In this document: one piece after another, positions 1 to 7,118 of the stretch | Layout: the number at the start of each line of letters is the position of its first letter | Numbering within the stretch: position 1 is the stretch's first letter | Source of the DNA: an uncultured Bacteroides sp. | GTDB taxonomy: Bacteria; Bacteroidota; Bacteroidia; Bacteroidales; Bacteroidaceae | Length of the DNA: 64,000 nucleotides | Reading direction: 5' to 3' | Assembly (NCBI RefSeq): GCF_963677685.1 | Contig: NZ_OY782186.1 | Span: forward strand, 2,728,001-2,792,000 | Notes under the pieces: generated by a model | What the model saw: the letters and a program-made list of their open reading frames with translations, nothing else | Database searches by the model: none | What the model was told of the DNA's origin: nothing | Program-made: the position numbers and the translations under genes

Positions 1-401
1 AGGGTTTCGTCGATCTGCCAAAAAGCGGCAATCTCATCATAAAACAAATCTTTTGCCTTTATGGAGTCATTCAAAGGATTGTTCATTTCTTCCAATTGCA
101 GTTTGTCGTCTTTCAATAGAGCGTGGTACGGCTTTGTAGGGAAAAGCAATGGAGAGAGGAACAGTGTATCAATGATGTTTTCAGGATTAATACCTGCCTG
201 CTGCAGTGCATTTCCGACATACTTAATATCATGGTTGAGAATATTGTGTCCGCAGATGAATTTCAATCCATTGAGGAACGACATGAATTCGGGTAAAGAG
301 GCCTTGTGAAAATGACTTCCATCATATTTGACACACCCAATGTCAAGCACCTTTCGGGTCCTTGAATCTATCTCGGTATCAATGAATGCAATGGGATTCA
401 T
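1..401 (-). CDS. RecQ-type helicase N-terminal exonuclease domain (partial, runs off left edge)
   Basis: Reading the minus strand from the ATG at 401 gives an open frame to the window edge. It begins MNPIAFIDTEIDSRTRKVLD and contains FICGHNILNHD about 50 residues later, then an IDTL.LSPLLFP stretch. The first acidic motif (FIDTEID) and the GHN...HD motif are those of DEDD-type 3'-5' exonucleases. In Bacteroides this kind of module sits at the N terminus of a large RecQ-family helicase, so the missing part is probably the helicase, but only about 133 residues are visible. The role would be DNA repair or recombination in the cytoplasm. A stand-alone exonuclease cannot be excluded. Confidence 0.6.
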   Translation of the reverse strand, partial: MNPIAFIDTEIDSRTRKVLDIGCVKYDGSHFHKASLPEFMSFLNGLKFICGHNILNHDIKYVGNALQQAGINPENIIDTLFLSPLLFPTKPYHALLKDDKLQLEEMNNPLNDSIKAKDLFYDEIAAFWQIDET

Positions 402-822
402 GTGGTATGCTATTCTGGCATGTTATATTTGTAATTCTGTAAAGATACAAATATTTGTGGTTCTGACAATAAGGTGTGGGTGACTTGATAATAAATTATA
501 GTCTTATTCTAATCATATTAAAAAGATGAAAATCTTCTTTCTTTCAATCTTTCAGGAATAGGACTTTTATAATCCTTTCTTGTTTTATCCATACAACAAT
601 ATAAATACAGAGAAAAATATTAATTTTGTTGTCTATGTGTAAAGCTAAGAAGGAATCCGTGAAGTAAATAACCTCTGACAAGTCTGTCAAGGTTATCCCT
701 TAATTCATACTCAGGCATATTCTTGTCAGAGCTATTTTCATATCCTATAATACAATTATAATCGCATATTTATGAGTAGATAGTATCTATCTGCAATATA
801 TACATGCTTAAAAAATACAGAA
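402..822. other. AT-rich intergenic region, no gene seen
   Basis: This gap separates two divergent genes. It holds no credible reading frame. One imperfect hairpin is visible at 668-696 (ATAACC...GGTTAT arms with an inner TGACA/TGTCA pairing). No clear Bacteroides promoter with both boxes was found. Confidence 0.5.
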
Positions 823-1395
823 ATGATAAATTTAAATAATATAGAAATCAGAAAGACTAATCAAGATGATTTCGACAACATAATGATTGTTGAGAAACAA
901 GCATTTGGCTATGACAAAGAAGCAAAATTAGTAGCCGAGCTATTGGCTGACAGAACCGCGAAACCAATAGTTTCCTTACTCGCTTTCTGTGAAGATGAAG
1001 CAATCGGACATATTCTTTTTACCAGAGCATATTTCGATAATCAAAAGGTACAACCGATGATGCACTTACTCGCCCCTTTAGCCATCAAAGCGGAATATCA
1101 ACGACAAGGTATAGGTGGAATGCTAATACGGGCAGGTATAGAGATATTACAGGAAAAAGGCTCAAACCTCGTATTTGTATTGGGGCATAAAGAATATTAT
1201 CCGAAATATGGTTTTATACCAAATGCAGCCATGTTAGGTTATCCTGCTCCCTACCCGATACCGGAAGAGTTTAGCGATTGCTGGATGGTCCAGCCAATCA
1301 GTCCAACAGGATTTGAAGCAGGCAAAGGAAAGATAAAATGTTCCGAAGAATTAAATAAGCCGGAACATTGGAGAAATGACGAATCAGACAGATAG
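823..1395 (+). CDS. GNAT family N-acetyltransferase
   Basis: A 190-residue protein with the GNAT fold signature. The acetyl-CoA pyrophosphate loop reads EYQRQGIGGMLIRAGIE (about residues 88-104), preceded by the strand LLAPLAIK. The later VLGHKEYYPKYGF stretch is typical of the YhbS-like subgroup, which moves an acetyl group from acetyl-CoA to a small-molecule or peptide amine; the substrate is unknown. It stands alone, with a GC-rich hairpin directly after it, so it is probably monocistronic. The start ATG at 823 is the first in frame and the length is normal for the family. Confidence 0.88.
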   Translation: MINLNNIEIRKTNQDDFDNIMIVEKQAFGYDKEAKLVAELLADRTAKPIVSLLAFCEDEAIGHILFTRAYFDNQKVQPMMHLLAPLAIKAEYQRQGIGGMLIRAGIEILQEKGSNLVFVLGHKEYYPKYGFIPNAAMLGYPAPYPIPEEFSDCWMVQPISPTGFEAGKGKIKCSEELNKPEHWRNDESDR

Positions 1396-1418
1396 TCTTT
1401 TATCTTTTGTATAAAAAA

Positions 1419-1443
1419 TAAACCCGGTCACCCCCCGGGTTTA
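1419..1443 (+). terminator. Hairpin after the acetyltransferase
   Basis: A 9-bp perfect stem, TAAACCCGG / CCGGGTTTA, with a 7-nt C-rich loop begins 24 bp after the stop codon. The T-run after it is weak, so termination efficiency is uncertain. Confidence 0.6.
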
Positions 1444-1446
1444 TCT

Positions 1447-1626
1447 AACGATTCACTTTGGCATAGATGAGAACAAAGATGGGGAGGATAGAATTATATT
1501 TATCATAAAATCTGCAATTTTCTACATCTAAAGATACAAAGACTTGCAGATTTATAAAAGGAATTATGTTATTATATTACTGTTAATCAGTATATAGATG
1601 ACTTTTTAAGAATCGACTACATAGAT
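1447..1626 (-). mobile_element. Remnant of the left end of the IS5-type element, inverted
   Basis: Read on the minus strand this matches the left end of the intact element at 4312-5746. It has the GATGAGAACA and GATGGGGAGGAT blocks (start of the transposase gene), then the inverted-repeat hairpin ending ACTTGCAGATTT, then the outer end TTTTTAAGAATCGACTAC. It carries many point changes and lacks the rest of the transposase gene, so it is an old truncated copy. Confidence 0.75.
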
Positions 1627-1691
1627 AGTGGGTCTGCCGGATTAGAAAGGAGGAATGATGGAAAATAAGAATGTAGAGAATCAAAATAGCC

Positions 1692-1856
1692 TTTAGGACG
1701 AAATTTTTATAAGGGATTATTAGGGGATGCTATTAACCTCATGCTAGCCGTAGCAGCATATAACTTCAAAAGAGCCATGAGGCTTCTTTGCCTACTCTTA
1801 AAAAAAATCAGCGAAACACTCCCCATAAGGAAATATACTTTTTAAGGGACGACTAC
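1692..1856 (+). mobile_element. Remnant of the right end of the IS5-type element
   Basis: The sequence matches the last ~165 bp of the intact element (compare 5573-5746), with substitutions. It includes the GGATTATTAGGGGATGC block, the code for AAYNFKRAM, and the outer end TTTTTAAGGGACGACTAC. Together with the inverted left-end fragment at 1447-1626 it forms a scrambled relic. It abuts an IS256-like fragment directly at 1856/1857, so this element probably landed inside an older IS256-type element. Confidence 0.75.
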
Positions 1857-1967
1857 CTAGCCGTTCTCAATATCTCAAAAAAATGGACACAGCCTCTTCA
1901 CAATTGGGCATTGACAGCTGATCAATTGGGGATTAAGTTCGGTGATAGAATGCCATTAGATATATAA
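1857..1967 (+). pseudogene. IS256-family transposase, C-terminal remnant
   Basis: The frame from 1857 encodes LAVLNISKKWTQPLHNWAL, continues through DQLGIKFGDRMPLDI, and then stops. The KKWT.P..NW.L....L.I.F.DR pattern is the conserved C terminus of mutator/IS256 transposases. Everything upstream is missing, replaced by the end of the IS5-type relic. An imperfect inverted repeat (2011-2028 with 2054-2071) follows and may be part of the old element's end or a terminator. Confidence 0.75.
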
Positions 1968-2211
1968 TCCATTTTTCTTCACGGTTTTTCAAACGCAAAA
2001 AAAAGCTGTTATTGGAAGTGAGCAAGGGTATATAAATGACTCGTTCCTCACCGCCCTCGCACATTTCCAATCATAGCCTTAAAAAGCATTTGTAAATTCC
2101 AAAAGAAAAAATTATATTTGTATTGAATTAATTAAAATATGAGCTAGACAGAGTTTGAATTACACTCCCTGGACATGCCAATTTTTTATTGGTCAAATAT
2201 TGGTAATCTAT
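1968..2211. other. Intergenic, inverted repeat only
   Basis: No gene is seen. An imperfect 18-bp inverted repeat, ATTGGAAGTGAGCAAGGG at 2011-2028 against its complement at 2054-2071, is the main structure. A small CCAAT/ATTGG hairpin at about 2178-2192 lies just after the reverse transcriptase stop (minus strand) and could help end that transcript. Confidence 0.4.
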
Positions 2212-3792
2212 TTATGAGAAAATCTTTCCATAAGTTCTAATCTCCCACATACGTTTGTCGTCAATCCTTTGGCGAACCTTTTCTTTAGCAATACAAATTT
2301 TCTTTTTTAATATTCTTAAATTACGCTTTAATTGGTGCTTTATATCATTCGACTTGAATATATCAGATGACTTAATTACGTATGTATGGTAATTACCTAA
2401 ACCGTGTTTTCCTGAATACACAAAAGTACTCTTACTATCTTTAGCTTTATGCCGATAGTATATTTTATATTTTTTAGCCCCCTTGAATGTGAACTTTTTA
2501 ACCACCTTGTTTATAAATATCTTCCCATAGTTTTCGTTGTTTTTCACTGTCGATGCAAATGCGGTATTGCGTTGCAATGTAGATTGCATCCGTTGATAAT
2601 AGGAACTCACAGAAGATTGTTTCAATAACGCTCGCTTTCCATCAAAAGAAAACCCCAAGTACTCAAATAGTTTATTTCTTCCTCTTGTTGAATGATGGCA
2701 TTCAATAGATTTATCTAATTTGCGTATAAAATAAAAAACGTTAGTCTTAGATGCTTCTATTTCTAGTTTGACTTTTTTTATGTTGTCAAAAATCACCTTT
2801 TTAATACAGCCGACTAATTCTTTAGGACAGACCACAACAATGTCATCAGAATATCTTCTATAAAAAACATTTTCACAACTTATTTTTGAAACTATTGTTT
2901 TATCAAAATCCATCATGTATATATTAGCAAGTACAGCACTCACTGGCAGCCCTTGTGGAATACCTTTATGTGTATAGCCTTTAGTTTCACCTTTTTCTTT
3001 ATCAGGATGATAGATATAATTGCCTCTTTTTATTATATGAGCTTCACGGATTTTTTTTATATTTTCTTTACTGCAAAATGCAACAGCTTCATGATCACGC
3101 ATATAATTTATTTTCTTTATCCTACGTTCTGTTACATCTGTTTGCTCATACTTACATACAATTTGATTCTTAAAGAGATTAAACAAATCTCTTAATTCTA
3201 CAAATGAATACTTTATTGCACTCTTATAGACAGCATACAAATCATTATCTAGTTTATCTACTTCATATAGTCTTTTTAGAGTATCCTTTAGTAGTCTATG
3301 GTCAAGGTTATCAAAGAATCCTTTGATATCAAAAGTTATTGCGGCAACATCAGTACCCTCTTTATTTTTCTTTTCTATAAAATCAAATACTTCCTTTGCA
3401 AAATCTATATTACATTTACCTTGTCCGTCTATTTTATTAATAGTTCTATAAGCAGTAATATTATCTGAAATAGCATTGCGCTTCAAATATTCTTCATATT
3501 TTGCACTCATTTGTAGTGCGTAATATGAATAAATTGCAGAGTCAAAATGTGTCGCATAGCATAATACTCTTTTTTTTGTTTTTTTAGAACGAATCTGCTT
3601 TCCTGACTTATTTGTTATTAATTTATACTTATTTTTTCTATGCATCTTTCTTATTAAAGGAAAGAAAGCGTGATGAACTATATTTTCTTTATGATGGATA
3701 TAAGCACTGACTGCACATCGATCTTTTTGTGAAAGTCGTTGTCCAATATGGCAGTATGACTTAGTTTTAAACCAATCGCTATTTTTTCCCAT
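2212..3792 (-). CDS. Defence-type reverse transcriptase (DRT/UG class)
   Basis: A 526-residue protein with the palm motifs of a reverse transcriptase: FDIKGFFDNLDH (catalytic D155), KGIPQGLPVSAVLANIYM, YRRYSDDIVVV (Y314-D317, catalytic DD), then KLEIEASKTNVF and FEYLGFSFDG. The N terminus WFKTKSYCHIG and the long basic C terminus fit chromosomal UG/DRT anti-phage RTs rather than retrons (no NAxxH or VTG signatures) or group II introns (no maturase or HNH region, no intron RNA ends nearby). DRT2- or DRT9-like are the best guesses, not resolved here. It probably copies an RNA template from its own leader, which has its own promoter at 4191-4221. Start: the only ATG before the conserved N terminus, at 3792. 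Confidence 0.85.
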   Translation of the reverse strand: MGKNSDWFKTKSYCHIGQRLSQKDRCAVSAYIHHKENIVHHAFFPLIRKMHRKNKYKLITNKSGKQIRSKKTKKRVLCYATHFDSAIYSYYALQMSAKYEEYLKRNAISDNITAYRTINKIDGQGKCNIDFAKEVFDFIEKKNKEGTDVAAITFDIKGFFDNLDHRLLKDTLKRLYEVDKLDNDLYAVYKSAIKYSFVELRDLFNLFKNQIVCKYEQTDVTERRIKKINYMRDHEAVAFCSKENIKKIREAHIIKRGNYIYHPDKEKGETKGYTHKGIPQGLPVSAVLANIYMMDFDKTIVSKISCENVFYRRYSDDIVVVCPKELVGCIKKVIFDNIKKVKLEIEASKTNVFYFIRKLDKSIECHHSTRGRNKLFEYLGFSFDGKRALLKQSSVSSYYQRMQSTLQRNTAFASTVKNNENYGKIFINKVVKKFTFKGAKKYKIYYRHKAKDSKSTFVYSGKHGLGNYHTYVIKSSDIFKSNDIKHQLKRNLRILKKKICIAKEKVRQRIDDKRMWEIRTYGKIFS

Positions 3793-4184
3793 CAGTAGTA
3801 ATTTTTAAAAGGAGAGTCCCTATCGGAACGTTCAACTTCTATTAAGAAGATACACATACGTAAGCGTCCATCATACGAACCTATATAAAGATTCGTCCCT
3901 ATTTAATAGAATTCTATTACTATCTTTGCATATTATAAATACTATAAATACACTCAATATGAAACAGAACTGGAAACAAACCGTAGATACAATCGTTTCA
4001 ACAATAACAAGTATTACTGAATTAATTATGCCTAATGCTTGTCTATTCAGAATATTTCTCCAACCACACTCATTGCGGAAGTAAAAGCAAGACTCTGTAT
4101 GTATTCATAATAAAGGACTCTCCTCAATTTCATCCTTTTCAAAGGATACACTTTAACCCATAACATGGGTTGTGGAGTATTATA
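3793..4184 (-). ncRNA. Candidate structured leader / template RNA of the reverse transcriptase
   Basis: A strong promoter at 4191-4221 (minus) predicts a transcript starting near 4184, about 390 nt before the RT start codon. The leader has no convincing gene in sense orientation. Going 5' to 3' on the minus strand it shows AACCCA/TGGGTT (4155-4171) and ATCCTTT/AAAGGAT (4132-4147) hairpins. A long-range pair follows, AGGAGAGTCC at 4115-4124 with its complement at 3810-3819, which closes 18 bp before the ATG. Inside it an AUACAUAC/GUAUGUGU pair, a 16-bp palindrome (3904-3919), an ACGAATC/GGTTCGT hairpin and a CTTCT/AGAAG hairpin are visible. Several DRT systems carry such an upstream template RNA; that role here is inferred. 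Confidence 0.5.
3959..4084 (+). CDS. Small ORF antisense to the RT leader, weakly smalltalk-like
   Basis: A 41-residue frame starting MKQNWKQTVDTIVSTITSI. The N terminus loosely resembles the ~30-residue smalltalk proteins of Bacteroides (short, K..WK near the start, then I/T-rich), but the usual hydrophobic end with a Cys is missing. A TATCTTTG box at 3921-3928 sits 31 bp upstream, a usual distance for a Bacteroides -7 element, though no -33 box is seen at the right distance. The same frame is open upstream without a start codon back to 3809. It may be a real small gene, a decayed one, or a by-product of constraint on the opposite-strand RNA. Confidence 0.3.
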   Translation: MKQNWKQTVDTIVSTITSITELIMPNACLFRIFLQPHSLRK

Positions 4185-4190
4185 ACATTG

Positions 4191-4221
4191 CAAAATTATC
4201 TTTTTTTTATTTTCAATCAAA
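4191..4221 (-). promoter_or_regulatory. Promoter of the reverse transcriptase leader
   Basis: On the minus strand TTTG (4221-4218) is followed after 19 bp by TAATTTTG (4198-4191). This is a full match to the Bacteroides primary sigma factor pattern TTTG-N(19-21)-TAnnTTTG. It predicts a start near 4184. The IS5-type element to its right (left end near 4312) leaves it intact. Confidence 0.7.
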
Positions 4222-4378
4222 AAAAAGGAGTAAAAATATTAGTATTGAGGAAATTCATAAGATATTGCACAACCAAAATGCGAATATATATGAACTATCT
4301 ATGCACCCTATATAATCGGTCCTTAGAAAATCATTTATATACTGATTACCAGTAGTATAATCGCATAATTCCTTTCAT

Positions 4379-4424
4379 AAATCTGCAAGTTTTTGTATCT
4401 TTAGCTGTATAAACTTGCAGATTT
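4379..4424 (+). repeat. 14-bp inverted repeat in the transposase leader
   Basis: AAATCTGCAAGTTT at 4379-4392 and its exact complement at 4411-4424 flank an 18-bp spacer, three bases before the transposase ATG. In a transcript reading in from outside the stem would bury the start region, a known way for insertion sequences to block impinging expression. The relic at 1447-1626 keeps a degraded version. Confidence 0.7.
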
Positions 4425-4426
4425 TT

Positions 4427-5734
4427 ATGATAAGTACAACTCCATCCTCCCCATCTCTGTTCTCATCTTTGGATAATTTACTGAACCAGCAGCACCCTTT
4501 GCACAAACTCTCGCACAAGATTAATTGGTCAGTGTTTGAAGAAGCATTCACTCCTCTTTATTGCCCAGACAATGGCCGTCCGGCCAAACCGATCCATTTG
4601 ATGTGCGGATTACTGATTCTCAAACATTTGCGCAATCTCTCTGATGAGTCCGTTGTCGAACAATGGAGTGAAAATGCCTACTTTCAATATTTCTGCGGTA
4701 TGCAAGAATTTGTGCCTTCTTTTCCTTGCAATTCATCCGAACTAGTTCATTTTCCCAAACGGATAGGTGAAAAAGGGATAGAGCTTATTCTATATGAAAG
4801 CATTCGGGTAAATGATGACAAGAGCGATGATGAACTTCATGGAACTGCCTTTATCGACTCTACCGTACAGGAAAAGAATATAACTGGCCCCACAGATACA
4901 AAACTACACAAAAAGATAGTTGGCAAAGTGCTTAAGATTGTCAAGGAGTTAAATTTACCCACACGCCAGTCATACGCCTTTGTTTTGAAAGGGATTTATC
5001 GGGATCAACGTTTTTGTAATCATCCCAAGAATCGGAAAAAAGCCCTAAAAACCGATAAGCGTTTGCGCACGATTGCCGGGCGTCTGCTCCGAGAACTCAA
5101 ACGTAATTTAGGGGAGAATCAACAATATAATGAATTACTATCCATCTTTGAAAAAATACTTTTACAACGTCGTAATTCTACCCATAAGATTTATTCCATC
5201 CATGAACCTGATGTTCAATGTATCAGTAAAGGTAAAGAACATAAAAAGTACGAATTTGGTAACAAAGTATCCATTATACGCTCTTCCACAGGTGTCATTC
5301 TGGGTGCCAGCTCTTTCCGTAACGAATACGACGGACATACCATTGAGAAGAGCTTGGAGCAGGTGTATCGGCTCACGGGGAAAAGCATCAAGCGATTAGC
5401 TGGAGACAGAGGGTATCGTGGCAAGAGAGAGATAAACGGGACACAAATACTCATTCCCGATGTGCCAAAAAGCAAAGAGACCTACTATCAACGCAAGAAG
5501 AAGCAGAAGCTATTTTGCAAGCGTGCAGGAATAGAACCAACCATCGGACATTTGAAGACTGATTATCGATTAGGACGAAACTTTTATAAAGGATTATTAG
5601 GGGATGCCATCAACCTCATGTTAGCCGCAGCAGCATATAACTTCAAAAGAGCCATGAAGCTTTTTGGGCTACTCTTAAAAAAAATCAGCGAAACACTCCC
5701 TACAGAAAATGTTTCGCTGAAATATACTTTTTAA
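4427..5734 (+). CDS. IS5/IS1182-type transposase
   Basis: A 435-residue DDE transposase that cuts and joins the ends of its element. The N-terminal DUF772-like region spans NGRPAKPIHLMCGLLILKHL and ESVVEQWSENAYFQYFCG. Catalytic motifs are FIDST (first Asp), AGDRGYRGKREI (second Asp) and RAGIEPTIGHLKTDYRLGRN (Glu). A segment rich in basic residues lies between the first two. The ATG at 4427 is preferred to the TTG 12 bp upstream, which lies inside the leader hairpin arm. The frame is full length with no disruption, so the element may be active. Confidence 0.85.
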   Translation: MISTTPSSPSLFSSLDNLLNQQHPLHKLSHKINWSVFEEAFTPLYCPDNGRPAKPIHLMCGLLILKHLRNLSDESVVEQWSENAYFQYFCGMQEFVPSFPCNSSELVHFPKRIGEKGIELILYESIRVNDDKSDDELHGTAFIDSTVQEKNITGPTDTKLHKKIVGKVLKIVKELNLPTRQSYAFVLKGIYRDQRFCNHPKNRKKALKTDKRLRTIAGRLLRELKRNLGENQQYNELLSIFEKILLQRRNSTHKIYSIHEPDVQCISKGKEHKKYEFGNKVSIIRSSTGVILGASSFRNEYDGHTIEKSLEQVYRLTGKSIKRLAGDRGYRGKREINGTQILIPDVPKSKETYYQRKKKQKLFCKRAGIEPTIGHLKTDYRLGRNFYKGLLGDAINLMLAAAAYNFKRAMKLFGLLLKKISETLPTENVSLKYTF

Positions 5735-5746
5735 GGATCGACTAGA

Positions 5747-6064
5747 TAGTTTTTACCTTTTCATATTCTCCATTTCCTGATAAATCATGATAATATGAAA
5801 GATACATCATTTTAAACTAATTGTTATTACAATAAGAATAGTACTCTATTTTTCAATGAAAGTTTACCCTCTAAAGCAAATAAACCCTTTTCGTGTAGAG
5901 AAACAGGCTTCCCTTCTTTGCATCTTTCTTTGATGTTTTCAGAAATTCCTCGAGTTCAAACTAGTTCTTTTTCGGAATTATTTTTGAAATCAAGTTCCTC
6001 TATTTGACACATATCTGTCAATTTCAATTTTCGATTTCAGCTATTAATTTTACGCATATTTTTT
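5747..6064. other. Intergenic, possible gene debris
   Basis: The region between the IS and the HNH gene is AT-rich. The minus strand around 5840-5960 has a short open stretch reading KERCKEGKPVSLHEKGLFAL before a stop. It could be the tail of a lost gene but matches nothing I recognise. No promoter or strong hairpin is evident. Confidence 0.35.
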
Positions 6065-7117
6065 TTACTTTTTATCATCCATAATTGAGGCATAAATATC
6101 ATTCATGAATTTTGAGAATGATTTAAGATGATACCTATTTTCTACATTTTCAAATCCCCAAAATATTTTATTTATCTCTTCGTTATTGACAACCTTTTTA
6201 TTATCACTGAGAAGATTGTTTAAAAAATCTTGATTAGATTCAGGGTATTGCAAGGCATATTTCTTAATCATTTCAACAATAACATCTTTATGACCTTCGT
6301 ACAATGACACTGTCCCCAAAATATGTTGATAACCATCAATGTATTTTTTTTCACCATCAACTACAATATCTACATCGTTTTCGTCTATGGATAAAGTATC
6401 GATATTTTTTAAGTTATAAGAAAATTTAAATTTACTGTTATCAAATTCAAATGGATTCATTATTATTTCAGAGACTTTAGGCTCATTGTTGTTATTAATA
6501 GGAGAAATCTCTCCTTTAACCTCTAAGCCATTGCAGAAACTGCATGAAGGTATTAGGTTGTATAAAGAAGCTCCCAAAAAGGGATAGGAAGATTTCGGAT
6601 AAAAATGATCCAACTGAGGTTTGGCTATTACTGGATTCGCCTTACCTCTATCAATCTCTATGCTAAATATATAATTTCTATTACAATATGGACAAGTTCT
6701 TTGTTTCAGTTGCTTAATATGCTTTATTTTGTCAATACACGAGGTTTTGACATAGGCTTTTTGCGTATATGTGCTTTTTAGAGTTTTTCCCTCATATACT
6801 CCATCAACAAAAATTTTATATAAAATCAGATTTAGTTTACTCGAATTTAAGAATGAGTTGGGAGGCATATCAGTAATGACTTTTCTTAATTCACTTGGAG
6901 GTCCTAAAATTATTTTTTTCAAATATGCTTCTTCAACAATTCGATTTAAACAATCTTCAACTTCTTTGTCCCCATCTATTTTCACCTTCGTACCTTTACA
7001 GGTATAGCATGTGCCTCCTATGAATTTTTCAATGTAATATTTAATATTTTTGGAGACTTTTAAATAAAAAGCGTCTTTGTATTTTTGAGAGAACTGACTT
7101 GAGTCAAGATGTATCAT
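6065..7117 (-). CDS. ptuB: HNH endonuclease, PtuB-like (Septu-type defence)
   Basis: A 350-residue protein with an HNH nuclease core: zinc-type CPYC at 142-145, LDHFYP (D170, H171), N187, and CSFC at 192-195. A second Cys pair, CYTC, is at 37-40. The ATG lies one base after the stop of the ATPase gene, so the two are translated as a unit. An SMC/ABC-type ATPase followed by an HNH nuclease is the layout of Septu (PtuA-PtuB) anti-phage systems, where the complex degrades nucleic acid after sensing infection. It is longer than a classic PtuB (about 200 residues), so a distant subtype is likely. The family call is inferred from motifs and context. Confidence 0.7.
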   Translation of the reverse strand: MIHLDSSQFSQKYKDAFYLKVSKNIKYYIEKFIGGTCYTCKGTKVKIDGDKEVEDCLNRIVEEAYLKKIILGPPSELRKVITDMPPNSFLNSSKLNLILYKIFVDGVYEGKTLKSTYTQKAYVKTSCIDKIKHIKQLKQRTCPYCNRNYIFSIEIDRGKANPVIAKPQLDHFYPKSSYPFLGASLYNLIPSCSFCNGLEVKGEISPINNNNEPKVSEIIMNPFEFDNSKFKFSYNLKNIDTLSIDENDVDIVVDGEKKYIDGYQHILGTVSLYEGHKDVIVEMIKKYALQYPESNQDFLNNLLSDNKKVVNNEEINKIFWGFENVENRYHLKSFSKFMNDIYASIMDDKK

Positions 7118-7118
7118 T

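Larger units (their letters stand above)
4312..5746 (+). mobile_element. Intact IS5-type insertion sequence
   Basis: About 1.43 kb, holding one transposase gene. The ends form an imperfect inverted repeat: left AATCGGTCCTTAGAAAA near 4313-4329 against the complement of TTTTTAAGGATCGACTA at the right. Exact ends and target duplication could not be fixed because the last few bases differ among the copies. Two truncated relatives lie at 1447-1856, so the element has been active here more than once. Confidence 0.75.

Noticed and set aside
2953..3195. Plus-strand frame inside the RT gene
   Set aside because: Phe/Ile-rich shadow of the RT coding sequence on the other strand, with no start signals.
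2212..3792. Group II intron or retron identity for the reverse transcriptase
   Set aside because: No maturase or HNH domain follows the RT core, no domain V/VI-like RNA end is seen nearby, and the retron NAxxH and VTG signatures are missing.
4170..4355. 61-codon plus-strand frame before the IS
   Set aside because: It spans the RT promoter and the left end of the IS5-type element, is low in complexity and resembles no protein.
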